A stretch of 35,971 bases of DNA, taken from an uncultured Oscillospiraceae bacterium. Its GTDB lineage: Bacteria; Bacillota; Clostridia; Oscillospirales; Oscillospiraceae. Within the stretch, counting starts at the first letter, position 1; each line of letters begins with the position of its first letter. Position numbers and translations under genes: made by a program. Of the stretch, positions 24,401-31,897 are shown piece after piece. Under the pieces are notes generated by a model that searched no databases, was not told where the DNA came from, and saw nothing but the letters and a program-made list of their open reading frames with translations. The stretch is from assembly GCA_910587255.1 (NCBI GenBank), contig CAJUKT010000022.1, positions 1 through 35,971 of the forward strand. The letters are read 5' to 3'.

Positions 24401-24415
24401 CTGCGGAGCGAATAA
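21404..24415 (+). CDS. Fused ABC transporter ATPase-permease (MacB/FtsX type)
   Basis: A 1003-aa single chain. Residues 1-225 are a LolD/MacB-type ATPase with Walker A GPSGCGKT (38-45), signature SGGQMQR (143-149), Walker B ILLADEP (162-168) and His198. A first membrane helix follows near residues 265-290 (GSIGIIGIALILALSAG), then about 560 residues of extracytoplasmic sequence, then a C-terminal FtsX-like permease with three helices and SVLERTKEIGILRAVGASKRD (seen as LERTKEIGILRAVGAS). These proteins act as mechanotransmission pumps or efflux/detoxification systems rather than classic importers. It is cotranscribed with marR, so an inducible peptide or antibiotic response is a fair guess. 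A repeat block begins just after its stop. Confidence 0.92.
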   Translation: MLKLSNITKQYTLGGNTIEALRGVDLEFRENEFVSILGPSGCGKTTTLNIIGGLDRYTSGDLIINGRSTKDYKDGDWDAYRNHSIGFVFQSYNLISHQTVLSNVELALTLAGVSKKERRRRAVHALEKVGLGDQLNKVPSQMSGGQMQRVAIARALINDPDILLADEPTGALDSETSVQVMELLKEVARDRLVIMVTHNPELAQQYSTRIVTLKDGRVTGDTNPYHAEEQAPVLTGKQARADKKPSMSFLTALSLSLTNLRTKMGRTVLTAFAGSIGIIGIALILALSAGINDYINQVQEDTLTSYPLTIQAESTDMTAMMASLMGARRDQLTGAAAEGQDPDRVYPSTVMYDMMDSMLNAKVETNNLEAFKEYLDNGGGGIKDMANIHYSYDFDFDIYAQDENGDIIKCDVMTLMQDAMTAMYGGDYSSYFEQMGSMYSAMEVWEELLPGEDGALIAPQVKADYQLLYGDWPQGHDEVILFVDGNNEISDLMLYALGLMPHDDMEQVMTSMSQGEPVEFGDVSWSYEDLCGLDFKLILPAEYYQHDPATDTYTDMSATAAGMDFLYNSGDTGIRLKVSGIARPLEGGSGMLSGGIGYTSALTRFAIETTGDTEILKAQLDDPETDVISGLPFPKDTDVEPSDRQKRQDIQEHLRTLSVQNKAEAYIDLMGQPSQEYVDGVVEQQMAGMTRQAIEDMIVEQYAGEMGVDGDTVRGYIADMSDEDLFAKVEEAIAQAVREQYAAGVAQQLGAMSQDQLAAMLDAAADLDASPLPMPVEPLEPWQFVYLYDHYMPPTRSSSTYEDNLDLLGYTRLDAPSAISIYATTFAQKDKIADLIKEYNAGVENEEDEISYTDYVALLMSSITGIISGISYLLIAFVSISLVVSSIMIGIITNISVLERTKEIGILRAVGASKRDVSRVFNAETLIVGLAAGLLGILVSVAATFPINAVIHSLTGLDDLSAVLPAGAGAILVAISVILTVFAGLVPSRGAAKKDPVEALRSE

Positions 24416-24420
24416 TCGGA

Positions 24421-24610
24421 GATCACACGCTTTGCAAGGCCGTTGGGCCTTTGCAGACCCGCCTGCGAGCGGGACGGGGGATGTCACTTTCTCTCACGCG
24501 AGAGAAAGTGACCAAAGAGCGCGCTTAAGGGGGCGGCCTCCAAATGGAAACGGCCCAAAGGGCGGGCCGCTCCCATAGCCGGCCTTCCCCCTTAAGAATC
24601 CCCCTTTTAC
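24421..24610. repeat. Palindromic intergenic repeat element with several hairpins
   Basis: Contains a perfect 13-bp hairpin at 24483-24512 (GTCACTTTCTCTC arm), a larger outer pairing of CTTAAGGGGGCGGCC (24524-24538) with GGCCTTCCCCCTTAAG (24581-24596) around an inner CGGCCC/GGGCCG stem, and a GCAAGGCC/GGCCTTTGC hairpin near 24434-24454. It holds no gene. The bases 24611-24797 up to elaA also hold no clear gene; a weak TTGACG...CAATCA pair (24744-24772) may be its promoter. Confidence 0.75.
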
Positions 24611-24797
24611 GGGGGAGCCCTATACGCAGGGCTTATCCAAACCCTCCCGGCGCCAGCGGCTTTCGACGCAGGCACCCCTATTTGCGCTGCCGCCCGTGCC
24701 TGGATACCGGCAGGCGGGCAGGGCCCGCGGCGCCGCGCCTGGGTTGACGCACCGGCCGGCCCGCGGCAATCAAAGAGACAGCAGGAGGACGAAAACC

Positions 24798-25238
24798 ATG
24801 GAACTTATTGTCAAGCATTTTTCCCAGCTCACTCGGGACGAGCTGTTTGAGCTCTATAAGCTGCGGGTGGCGGTGTTCATCGTGGAGCAGCAGTGCGCCT
24901 ATCCCGAGGTGGACGACGCGGACAAGAGCGCCTACCACCTGTGGCTGCGCAGCGAAGAGGGCATCCAGGCGTACCTGCGCCTGCTGCCCCCCCACACCAC
25001 CTTCGACACCGTCTCCATCGGACGGGTCATCGCGGTGAAGCGCCGCCAGGGCCTGGGCGGCCGCATCGTGGCCGAGGGCATCCGCGCCGCCCAGGAGAAA
25101 TTCGGGGCGGACACCATCACCATTGAGGCCCAGACCTACGCCCGGGGGCTCTACGAAAATGCTGGCTTCGTCCAGTCCTCGGAGGAATTCCTGGAGGACG
25201 GCATCCCCCATATCCAGATGGTGTGGCGCAAACCATAG
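24798..25238 (+). CDS. elaA: GNAT acetyltransferase, ElaA family
   Basis: A 146-aa N-acetyltransferase with the ElaA signature: LYKLRVAVFIVEQQCAYPEVD near residues 20-40 (split as LYKLRVAVFIVEQ and CAYPEVDDADK), then AYLRLLPP. The acetyl-CoA loop is IGRVIAVKRRQGLGGRIVAEG and the closing YARGLYENAGFVQSSEEF is typical. The start at 24798 has AGGAGG upstream, and the longer ORF starts without one. Substrate is unknown for the family. It stands alone, between repeat blocks. Confidence 0.88.
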   Translation: MELIVKHFSQLTRDELFELYKLRVAVFIVEQQCAYPEVDDADKSAYHLWLRSEEGIQAYLRLLPPHTTFDTVSIGRVIAVKRRQGLGGRIVAEGIRAAQEKFGADTITIEAQTYARGLYENAGFVQSSEEFLEDGIPHIQMVWRKP

Positions 25239-25253
25239 GCGTATTCAACAGGG

Positions 25254-25510
25254 CGGCTGCCCTGAGCTTGTCGATAAAGCCTCGCAGAGTTCGCGCCCGC
25301 AGGCGCGAAGAAAATGAAATCCGTTTTCTCCGGCGACCTGTGCGTCGGGGAAAACACTTCTCGGCCGAACAGCGTGCGAGTTGGCCGCCCCAGGCGGACA
25401 GCGAGTGCGCGCATGAGGCCGCAGCTTTTCCCGTCGGAAAAGGCAAAGCCTTTTTCGACGGACTGAGGGCGGCTGCCGCAGCAGCCGCCCTTCCCCTTGC
25501 GTTTTTTTAA
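25254..25510. repeat. Structured intergenic repeat ending in a terminator
   Basis: A 250-base block with several strong hairpins: TTCGCGCC/GGCGCGAA (25290-25309), GTTTTCTCCGGCG/CGTCGGGGAAAAC (25322-25354), CCGTCGGAAAAGGC/GCCTTTTTCGACGG (25433-25462), and GGGCGGCTGC/GCAGCCGCCC (25467-25490), followed after 11 bases by a T run (25502-25508). It has the look of a dispersed element rather than a gene; a structured RNA is possible. No CDS is visible. Confidence 0.65.
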
Positions 25511-25524
25511 TCTTGTGATATAAT
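25497..25524 (+). promoter_or_regulatory. Promoter of mrnC
   Basis: TTGCGT (25497-25502), 16 bases, TATAAT (25519-25524) with an extended -10 (TGATATAAT). Confidence 0.78.
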
Positions 25525-25558
25525 TTATCGGACATTGAGCATGATTGGAGAAATTCCC

Positions 25559-25972
25559 ATGGATTACTTTCACCTGTCCGCCGGACAGGACACAATGGAG
25601 CGCCTCAGCGCCCTGGGGCTGGCCCACCTGGGGGACGGGGTCTATGAGCTGATGGTGCGCTCGTGGCTGTGCCTGCACGGCAAGGCCACCAACGCCGGGC
25701 TGCACAAGGCGGCGGTCAAGTACGTGGCCGCCCCCGCCCAGGCCAAGCTGGCCCGCGCCATCCTGCCCCTGCTCACCGAGGAGGAGCAGGGGGTGTACCG
25801 CCGGGGCCGCAACAGCCACACCGCCGCCGTCCCCCGCGGGGCCAGCGTGGGGGAGTACCACGCCGCCACGGCGCTGGAATCCCTGTTCGGCTGGCTGTAC
25901 CTGCAAGGGAAAACGGAGCGCCTGAACCAGCTGTTTGACGCCATGATGGAGGAGGCTGCCCATGCCTTTTGA
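25559..25972 (+). CDS. mrnC: Mini-ribonuclease 3 (23S rRNA maturation)
   Basis: A 137-aa dsRNA-cutting enzyme without the dsRNA-binding domain of RNase III; it processes 23S rRNA precursors. The start at 25559 has GGAG eight bases upstream and is preferred over ATG 25541. The catalytic segment SALGLAHLGDGVYELMVR carries Asp26 and Glu30, followed by the second acidic helix in TALESLFGWLYLQG. Its usual neighbour cysS is absent here. A dispersed repeat separates it from rqcH. Confidence 0.93.
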   Translation: MDYFHLSAGQDTMERLSALGLAHLGDGVYELMVRSWLCLHGKATNAGLHKAAVKYVAAPAQAKLARAILPLLTEEEQGVYRRGRNSHTAAVPRGASVGEYHAATALESLFGWLYLQGKTERLNQLFDAMMEEAAHAF

Positions 25973-26044
25973 CTCGCCGGCGCAAAGTCCGCTCTGCTCA
26001 CAGCACCCTTGCGGCCGCTCCTCGCGCCGCTCCCTTGCGCCTCC

Positions 26045-26085
26045 TCTCCCCACAAAGCCGGAGGACGGCTTTGCGGGGGCCCCAT
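26045..26085. repeat. Dispersed palindrome, copy 1
   Basis: CACAAAGCCGGAGGACGGCTTTGCGGG... forms a hairpin (AAAGCCG with CGGCTTT). The reverse complement recurs at 32107-32148 (GGGGCCCCCGCAAAGCCG and GGCTTTGTGGGGAGAGGAG). The 137-base gap between mrnC and rqcH holds only this and related GC-rich sequence. Confidence 0.75.
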
Positions 26086-26109
26086 ATTTGTTTGGGAGGA
26101 ACCATAATT

Positions 26110-27972
26110 ATGCCTTTTGACGCTATCTTTATGACCGCCCTGGCCGGGGAGCTGCGGGAAAAGCTCACCGGCGGCAAGGTGGACAAGCTCTACCAGCCCG
26201 CCCGGGACGAGGCGGTGCTCCACATGCGGGCCGGACGGGACAACGTGCGCCTGCTGCTGTCCGCCAGCCCCGCCCACCCCAGGGCCCAGCTCACCCGCGT
26301 CCCCCGGGAAAACCCGGAGACGCCCTCCATGTTCTGTATGCTGCTGCGCAAGCACTTCACCGGGGCCCGGCTGCTGGAGCTCGCCCAGCCCTCCATGGAG
26401 CGGCTGCTGGACTTTCGGTTCGAGACGCTGGACGAGCTGGGCGACCGGGTGGAGCGGCGGCTGGTGCTGGAGTGCATCGGGCGCAAGTCCAACCTGATCA
26501 TGCTGGACGGCGCGGGGCGGATCACCGACTGCATGCGCCGGGCGGACGGCGATTTGTCCGCCAAGCGCCCCGTGATGCCGGGGCTGTTCTACGCCCCCCC
26601 CGAGCCCACCGGGCGGCTGGACCCCTCCGCCATGGCCCCGGACGGGCTGCGCGCCTTCGTGCTGCAAAACGCCCCGGAGGGGGACGGCCAGGACAGATGG
26701 CTGCTGGACACCTTCAACGGCCTGTCCCCCCTGGCCGCCCGGGAGCTGGCCTTTCAGGGGGAGGGCACCCGGGAGGGGCTGGCAAACCGCCTGGAGCTGC
26801 TGATGGACCGGGTGCGGGCGGAGGACTTCACCCCCATTGTCCTTGTCCGGGACGGCAAGCCCTTTGACTTCACCTTCATGCCGGTGCTGCAATACGGCCC
26901 CTCGGTGGAGCTGCGCCGCTATCCCACCTTCTCCCAGCTGCTGGACGATTTCTACGAGCAGAAGGAGGCCCAGGAGCGGGTGAAGCAGCGGGGGCAGGAC
27001 TTCATCCGCTCCGTCACCCAGGCCCGCAACCGCACCGCCAAAAAGATCGTCAACCAGGAGGGGGATCTGGCCAGGACTGCGGACCGGGAAAAGCTGCGCC
27101 AATACGGCGACGTGATCACCACCAACCTCCACCAGATGCGCAAGGGCCAGGCCGTCCTCCGGGCCCAGAACTACTACCATCCGGACTGCCCGGAGGTGGA
27201 CATCCCCCTGGACCCCCTGCTCACCCCCCAGCAGAACGCGGCACGGTATTACAAGGACTACAAAAAGGCCCAGAAGGCGGAGGAGATGCTCACCCTCCAG
27301 CTGGAGAAAAACCGGGCGGAGCTGTCCTACCTGGACAGCGTGCTGCAAATGATCTCCCTGTCCGAGGGGGACCGGGATTTGCAGGAGATCCGCCAGGAGC
27401 TGATGGACAACGGCTATCTGAAGCAGCACAAGAGGAAGATGACCGCCAAGGGCAAGGTGAAAACCGTCCAGGCCAAGCCCATGCAGTTCCAGTCCAGCGC
27501 GGGGCTGGCCATCCTGGTGGGCAAGAACAACACCCAGAACGACCGGCTCACCACCAGGGACGCGGACAAGCGGGACCTGTGGCTCCACGCCCAGAAGCTC
27601 CACGGCTCCCACGTGATTTTAAAAACCGGCGGCGCGGAGCCGGACGGGGCCTCCCTCACCGAGGCGGCCATGCTGGCGGCCTGGTTCTCCCAGGGGCGGG
27701 AGTCGGGCCAGGTGCCGGTGGACTACACCCCCGTCAAGGCGGTGAAAAAGCCCGCCGGGGCCAAGCCGGGCTACGTGGTCTATAACACCTACCGCACGGT
27801 GTACGTCACCCCCAGCCAGGAGCTGGTGCGGGCGCTGGGCCGTGGTGAGCAGCGCGGATGGAACAAGGCGGGGCCGGGGCACAGCGAAGCCCCGCGCTGC
27901 GAGCAGGCGGAGCGTGGCGGCACGGATGTTGAAGAACAGGTACAGAAAGGGGGCGCTGCGCGCCATGAGTGA
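26110..27972 (+). CDS. rqcH: Ribosome quality control protein RqcH (Rqc2/NEMF, NFACT)
   Basis: A 620-aa NFACT protein that binds stalled 50S-peptidyl-tRNA complexes and directs addition of C-terminal Ala tails. The start at 26110 has GGGAGG upstream. It begins FDAIFMTALAGELREKL, has the NFACT-N segment MFCMLLRKHFTGARL and a coiled-coil middle (KNRAELSYLDSVLQM), then NFACT-R with RDLWLHAQKLHGSHVIL. The family end (VYVTPSQELVRAL) is followed by about 44 extra residues rich in Gly, Arg and Glu that correspond to a dispersed DNA repeat. The stop overlaps the thioesterase start by 8 nt. Confidence 0.93.
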   Translation: MPFDAIFMTALAGELREKLTGGKVDKLYQPARDEAVLHMRAGRDNVRLLLSASPAHPRAQLTRVPRENPETPSMFCMLLRKHFTGARLLELAQPSMERLLDFRFETLDELGDRVERRLVLECIGRKSNLIMLDGAGRITDCMRRADGDLSAKRPVMPGLFYAPPEPTGRLDPSAMAPDGLRAFVLQNAPEGDGQDRWLLDTFNGLSPLAARELAFQGEGTREGLANRLELLMDRVRAEDFTPIVLVRDGKPFDFTFMPVLQYGPSVELRRYPTFSQLLDDFYEQKEAQERVKQRGQDFIRSVTQARNRTAKKIVNQEGDLARTADREKLRQYGDVITTNLHQMRKGQAVLRAQNYYHPDCPEVDIPLDPLLTPQQNAARYYKDYKKAQKAEEMLTLQLEKNRAELSYLDSVLQMISLSEGDRDLQEIRQELMDNGYLKQHKRKMTAKGKVKTVQAKPMQFQSSAGLAILVGKNNTQNDRLTTRDADKRDLWLHAQKLHGSHVILKTGGAEPDGASLTEAAMLAAWFSQGRESGQVPVDYTPVKAVKKPAGAKPGYVVYNTYRTVYVTPSQELVRALGRGEQRGWNKAGPGHSEAPRCEQAERGGTDVEEQVQKGGAARHE

Positions 27973-28420
27973 GCTGATGCCAAACCGGGACCTGCGCCAA
28001 TGCGCCCGGCAGTCCATTGCCCTGCGCCTCCAGTCCCCCGCCCAGGCGTGGCCCCGCTTCGGCCGGGACCTCAGCCTGCTGGACGAGGACGGCCCGGACG
28101 GCTCGCTGCTCTTCGCCTGCCGCACCGACCCGTCCATGTCCAACCCCCTGGGCATCGTCCACGGCGGGATCACCGCCGCCCTGCTGGACACCTGCATGGG
28201 GGTCACCTGCTCCGCCCAGTGCGGCCGGGCCGCCACCCCCACCGTCACCCTGACCGTCAACTATGTCCGCCCCGTCCCCCTGGACGCCCAGCTGCGGGTG
28301 CGCACCCGCACGGTGCGCATCGGCCGCTCCACCGGCCAGCTGTCCGCCGAGGTGTCCCCGGCGGACCACCCGGAGGAAATATTGGCAACCGCCACGGGGG
28401 TGTTCTCCATTCGGCGGTAA
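27965..28420 (+). CDS. PaaI-type hotdog thioesterase
   Basis: A 151-aa hotdog-fold acyl-CoA thioesterase. The motif PLGIVHGGITAALLDTCMGVTC is the catalytic loop and central helix (seen as GIVHGGI and AALLDTCMG), followed by TVTLTVNYVRPV and the paired strands of the fold. The start at 27965 has AGGGGG upstream. It overlaps the end of rqcH by 8 nt, so it is probably translated from the same mRNA. Its acyl substrate is unknown. Confidence 0.88.
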   Translation: MSELMPNRDLRQCARQSIALRLQSPAQAWPRFGRDLSLLDEDGPDGSLLFACRTDPSMSNPLGIVHGGITAALLDTCMGVTCSAQCGRAATPTVTLTVNYVRPVPLDAQLRVRTRTVRIGRSTGQLSAEVSPADHPEEILATATGVFSIRR

Positions 28421-28443
28421 CGGCGGGCAAAACGGCGCAAAAA

Positions 28444-28476
28444 GAGCCGCCCCTTCACAAAAGGGGCGGCTCCTTC
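28444..28476. terminator. Bidirectional terminator between convergent genes
   Basis: A 12-bp stem (GAGCCGCCCCTT with AAGGGGCGGCTC, loop CACAA), flanked by five A at its left end and T-rich sequence (CTTCTTATT) at its right. It ends the thioesterase (plus) and pullulanase (minus) transcripts. Confidence 0.85.
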
Positions 28477-30414
28477 TTATTCCCGCTTCATCAGCAGCAT
28501 CCCGCTGCGGGGGTGGACCGTCAGCCAGTTGCCGTGGGAGATGAGGGGCCGGTGCTGGTCGGCGTTCACGCCGTCCGCCCGGACCGTCCAGCGGCCGGAG
28601 GGCAGCTGGATGGCGTAGTCGTGGCCGGTGGCGTTGTAGGCCACAAACAAAAGCTCCCCGCAGGGGCCGCCCCCCTCCACCTGGAAGGACACCACCCCTT
28701 CCCGGTACACGTTGGGCTCCACAATGCGCCCGCCCGCCCCGGGGCTCTTGTCGCACAGCCCCGGCAGGGACTTGCGCAGCCGGATAAGCTGGCGGTAATA
28801 ATCGCTCAGCGTGCCGAAGGTCCAGGCCCGGTGCCAGTCCAGGCAGTTCACCTCCGGGGGGGATTTGTAGCTGTTGTGGTCCCCCAGCTTGGTGCGGGCA
28901 AACTCCTCCCCCGCCTGGAGGAACAGGTTCCCCTGGCAGGTGAAGCACACAAAGGCGGCCAGCCTGTTCTGGGCCAGCAGGTCGTCCCGGGGCTCCTGGT
29001 AGCACACCGCCCCGCCCGGGCCGGGGGAGCACAGCGCCAGCTTATCCCAAAGGGTATAGTTATCGTGGGCGGACACATAGTTGATCACCTGGGAGCAGGC
29101 CCGGGGCTTGAAGTCGCCCACGCCCCCCATCCAGCCGGCGGCGGCGCACAGGATGGTCTCCCCCAGCCCTACTCCGCCGTTGACAAAGCCGGGCTGCTCA
29201 CAGTGGAAGCAGTCGCCCTTGATGGCGTCCCGGGTAACGTCGCAGAACATGGCCACGCGGGGGTCCAACAGGGGCGCGCTGTCCTTCATGGGCGAAACCA
29301 TCCCCGGCTCCATGGGGGAATCCGCCGCCCGCCAGGGCTCGCCGTACACCAGCTTCTCCCCCCTGCCGAAGGCGGCGTCCAGCGCCCTCTGGATGCGGTT
29401 CATCAGCTCCACCGTCAAAAGGCCCATCAGGTCGAAGCGGAAGCCGTCGATATGGTACTCCTTCGCCCAGTACAGCACCGAATGCACAATATAATTATCC
29501 GCCATGGCCCGGCCCGCCGCGATATCGTTGCCGCAGCCCGAGCCGTTGGACAGGCTGCCGTCCGCCCAGCGGCGGTAGTAGTACCCCGGCGCGGACCGCT
29601 CCAGCCAGGAGTCGGCGGTGTAGGTGTGGTTATACACCACGTCCATCACCACCCTCATGCCGTTTTCATGGAGCGCCTGCACCATCTCCTTGCACTCCCG
29701 GATGCGCGCCGCCCCGTCGGCGGGGTCGGTGGAATAGCTGCCCTCGGGCACGTTGTAATTCACGGGATCGTAGCCCCAGTTGAACTGGCTGCCGTCCCCC
29801 TCCTCGTCCACCGAGCCGAAGTCATAGATGGGCAGAAGCTGGACATGGGTGACCCCCAGCCCCTTCAGGTGCTCCATGCACAGGGGAAGGCGGCCCTGCC
29901 CGTCCCGCCAGGCGAAGGCCCCAAACCGGCCCCGGCACTCCTCCGGCACGCCGCTGTCCGGGTGGTAGGAGAAGTCCTTCACATGGAGCTCATAGATGAT
30001 ATTCTCCGGCGGGAGGGGGGGCGCCCCGTCCCGGTCAAAGCCCTTCGGGTCGGTGCGGGCCAGGTCCGCCGCCATGCTCCGCCGCCCGTTGCGCCCGCAG
30101 GCCACGGCGTAGGGGTCGGCGGTGAGGGCGGTTTCCCCCCGCACCGTCACCTCATAGTCATAGTAGACCCCGTGAAGGTCCCCCCCCACCGTGCAGCTCC
30201 ACACACCCCGGTCCCCCAGCTCCAGCGGCCGGCGGTCAAACCAGGGCCCGGCCGTGTCGTGCCGGTATAAAAACAGCTCTACGCCGGAGGCCTCCGGGCT
30301 CCAGAGCTTGAATACCGTTCGGTCCGGGGTGCACACCGCCCCCAGATCGCAGCCGCCGTAAGCATACCGGCGGTCAAATTCCCTGTCAAAACGCGTATGA
30401 TCTCCCACACTCAT
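28477..30414 (-). CDS. pulA: Type I pullulanase (GH13 debranching enzyme)
   Basis: About 645 aa; hydrolyses alpha-1,6 branches in pullulan, glycogen and starch dextrins. No signal peptide is seen, so it acts inside the cell on imported or stored glucan. An N-terminal CBM48-like domain (FKLWSPEASGVELFLY) precedes the GH13 barrel. The type I motif FNWGYDPVNYN is present with DVVYNHT, nucleophile Asp in IDGFRFDLMG (about residue 328), acid Glu in KLVYGEPW (about 359) and VSAHDNYTLW. ATG at 30414 is listed, though GTG at 30426 or 30408 is possible; 30408 has GGGGA at good spacing. Confidence 0.95.
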   Translation of the reverse strand: MSVGDHTRFDREFDRRYAYGGCDLGAVCTPDRTVFKLWSPEASGVELFLYRHDTAGPWFDRRPLELGDRGVWSCTVGGDLHGVYYDYEVTVRGETALTADPYAVACGRNGRRSMAADLARTDPKGFDRDGAPPLPPENIIYELHVKDFSYHPDSGVPEECRGRFGAFAWRDGQGRLPLCMEHLKGLGVTHVQLLPIYDFGSVDEEGDGSQFNWGYDPVNYNVPEGSYSTDPADGAARIRECKEMVQALHENGMRVVMDVVYNHTYTADSWLERSAPGYYYRRWADGSLSNGSGCGNDIAAGRAMADNYIVHSVLYWAKEYHIDGFRFDLMGLLTVELMNRIQRALDAAFGRGEKLVYGEPWRAADSPMEPGMVSPMKDSAPLLDPRVAMFCDVTRDAIKGDCFHCEQPGFVNGGVGLGETILCAAAGWMGGVGDFKPRACSQVINYVSAHDNYTLWDKLALCSPGPGGAVCYQEPRDDLLAQNRLAAFVCFTCQGNLFLQAGEEFARTKLGDHNSYKSPPEVNCLDWHRAWTFGTLSDYYRQLIRLRKSLPGLCDKSPGAGGRIVEPNVYREGVVSFQVEGGGPCGELLFVAYNATGHDYAIQLPSGRWTVRADGVNADQHRPLISHGNWLTVHPRSGMLLMKRE

Positions 30415-30472
30415 TCCCCACAGCACAAAAATGATTTGTCAAAACCATCCGGAAATTTTGCCCGGTTTCTCT

Positions 30473-30501
30473 ACTATATTCGTTTTTCCTCCGGCTGTCA
30501 A
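30473..30501 (-). promoter_or_regulatory. Promoter of pulA
   Basis: On the minus strand TTGACA (30501-30496), 17 bases, TATAGT (30478-30473), giving a leader of about 50 bases. Confidence 0.85.
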
Positions 30502-30540
30502 CTAAAAATCAAAGAACTTCCAGAATCTTCTAAGTTCCGT

Positions 30541-30578
30541 AAAAAATTCCCGGCCTGACGGGTTCAGGCCGGGAATTT
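30541..30578 (-). terminator. Terminator after the alpha/beta hydrolase
   Basis: On the minus strand a 14-bp perfect stem (AATTCCCGGCCTGA and its complement, loop of 5) is followed by a T run of six to seven. The MITE-like element lies between it and the gene it serves. Confidence 0.92.
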
Positions 30579-30586
30579 CAGGTTTT

Positions 30587-30754
30587 CTAGGGAAGGACTG
30601 ATTAAATCGACAAGAGCGATTTGCGAGAGCTTTCGCGCCAGAATGCGGCGCAATTTCGCAGGAATAATTTTATTTATTTCAAGGAATTGCAACAAAATTC
30701 TGGCGCAAAATATCCGCAAAGCGCCACGGGCGCATTTAATCAGCGCTTCCCTAG
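30587..30754. mobile_element. 168-bp MITE-like element with 22-bp terminal inverted repeats
   Basis: The left end starts CTAGGGAAGGACTGATTAAAT (30587) and the right end is its inverse, CTAGGGAAGCGCTGATTAAAT on the minus strand (30754), with two or three differences. Inside, GCGCCAGAAT and ATTCTGGCGC form a second inverted pair. No ORF is present. The right CTA at 30751-30753 is the TAG stop of the hydrolase. Confidence 0.78.
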
Positions 30755-31713
30755 CTCTCCGGCTCTGGGAAATAATCCCGGAGGAAGGTGGAAACCGCCG
30801 TCCAGTACAGCTCCGGGTCCGTCCCCACCGCCTGGGCGTGGCCCGCGCCGGGCGCCCACAAAAACGCCTTGGGGCACCGGGCCGCCTGGTACAGCTTCCC
30901 CATCATGGCGGCGGGCACAAAGTCGTCCTCCACCCCATGGACAAACAGGGTGGGGGTGCTGGAGCGCGCCACCGCCCCGATGGGGGCGGCGTCCCGCAGG
31001 TCAAACCCCGCCCGGCGCAGGGTGGTCTTGCGCAGCACGGCGAACAGCAGCCCCGCCGGAAGGCAGGCGCGGGCAGGCAGGACGTCGTGGTAATGGGCCA
31101 GCACATGGCGGGCCTCCGCCTCAATGGAGGTATAGGCGCAGTCGGACACGGCGGCCTTCACCTGCCTGGGCAGCGCCCCCCCGGTGGCCATGAGCACCGT
31201 GGCCGCCCCCATGGATACGCCGTGGAGGAGGATCTCTGCCGCCGGGTCCCGGCGGATGACGTAGTGGCACCAGCCCACCAGATCCAGCCGCTCGTCGTAC
31301 CCCCAGCCCACATAGTCCCCCTCGCTCCTGCCGTGGCCCCGCTGGTCGGGCAGCAGCACGTGCCAGCCCAGCTGGTTATAGTGCCTGGCGATGGCCCCCA
31401 TGGATTCGTAGGTGTCGTGGTAGCCGTGGACGCAGATGGCCCAGCGGTGGCAGTCCGGCGCCCCCGGCGCCACCGTCCCCCACAGCAGCAGCCCGTCCGC
31501 CGCCTGTATGCCCGCCTCCCGGAAGCCCTCCATATTCCTGGCCCACAGCCGCCCCTCGGCCTGCACCGGGTTGGCCTCCTCCGCCCAGGACTCCCGGACC
31601 CGGGGCACCATCATCTGCCCGTAGAGATAATTGCCCAGCGCGGCCAGGCCCCCCGCCGCCCCGGCTCCCGCCGCGGCCAGGCCCAGCAGCCCAAAGGTGG
31701 TTTTCTTCTTCAT
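30751..31713 (-). CDS. Membrane-anchored alpha/beta hydrolase
   Basis: A 320-aa serine hydrolase. An uncleaved N-terminal hydrophobic segment (residues 7-32, LLGLAAAGAGAAGGLAALG) anchors it outside the cytoplasm. The nucleophile Ser167 lies in GVSMGA, the oxyanion region in ICVHGYHDT, the acid in HGVEDDFVP and the catalytic His in GAGHAQAV. DQRGHGRSEGD is typical of lysophospholipase-like hydrolases. The start at 31713 has GGAGGGG upstream. Its stop lies in the right end of the MITE-like element. Natural substrate is unknown. Confidence 0.9.
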   Translation of the reverse strand: MKKKTTFGLLGLAAAGAGAAGGLAALGNYLYGQMMVPRVRESWAEEANPVQAEGRLWARNMEGFREAGIQAADGLLLWGTVAPGAPDCHRWAICVHGYHDTYESMGAIARHYNQLGWHVLLPDQRGHGRSEGDYVGWGYDERLDLVGWCHYVIRRDPAAEILLHGVSMGAATVLMATGGALPRQVKAAVSDCAYTSIEAEARHVLAHYHDVLPARACLPAGLLFAVLRKTTLRRAGFDLRDAAPIGAVARSSTPTLFVHGVEDDFVPAAMMGKLYQAARCPKAFLWAPGAGHAQAVGTDPELYWTAVSTFLRDYFPEPES

Positions 31714-31740
31714 AGCCGCCCCTCCAAAGGTGTTTTTTCC

Positions 31741-31769
31741 ATCATACTCCCAGCGGAACGGCCCGTCAA
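31741..31769 (-). promoter_or_regulatory. Promoter of the alpha/beta hydrolase
   Basis: On the minus strand TTGACG (31769-31764), 17 bases, TATGAT (31746-31741). Confidence 0.82.
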
Positions 31770-31897
31770 CGGGAAAAGTGTAAAACCTTTGTAAATCCGG
31801 CACCGCACGCCGGCCGGCGTGCAACATCCCAGGGGCGGCCTGTCCGTTTTTCCGGCACATTTACAAAAAATCGCGAAAAAAATATCCGCCCCGGCAC

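Noticed and set aside
21413..24487. A 1024-aa open frame on the minus strand opposite the ABC transporter gene
   Set aside because: It is a GC-bias shadow: His/Gly/Val-rich, without motifs or ribosome site, while the plus strand encodes complete ABC motifs.
25642..27612. A 656-aa open frame on the minus strand opposite mrnC and rqcH
   Set aside because: It spans two well-supported plus-strand genes and has shadow composition.
28000..30270. A 756-aa open frame on the plus strand opposite pulA
   Set aside because: Low-complexity Pro/Ala/Gly composition, antisense to a gene with all GH13 catalytic motifs.
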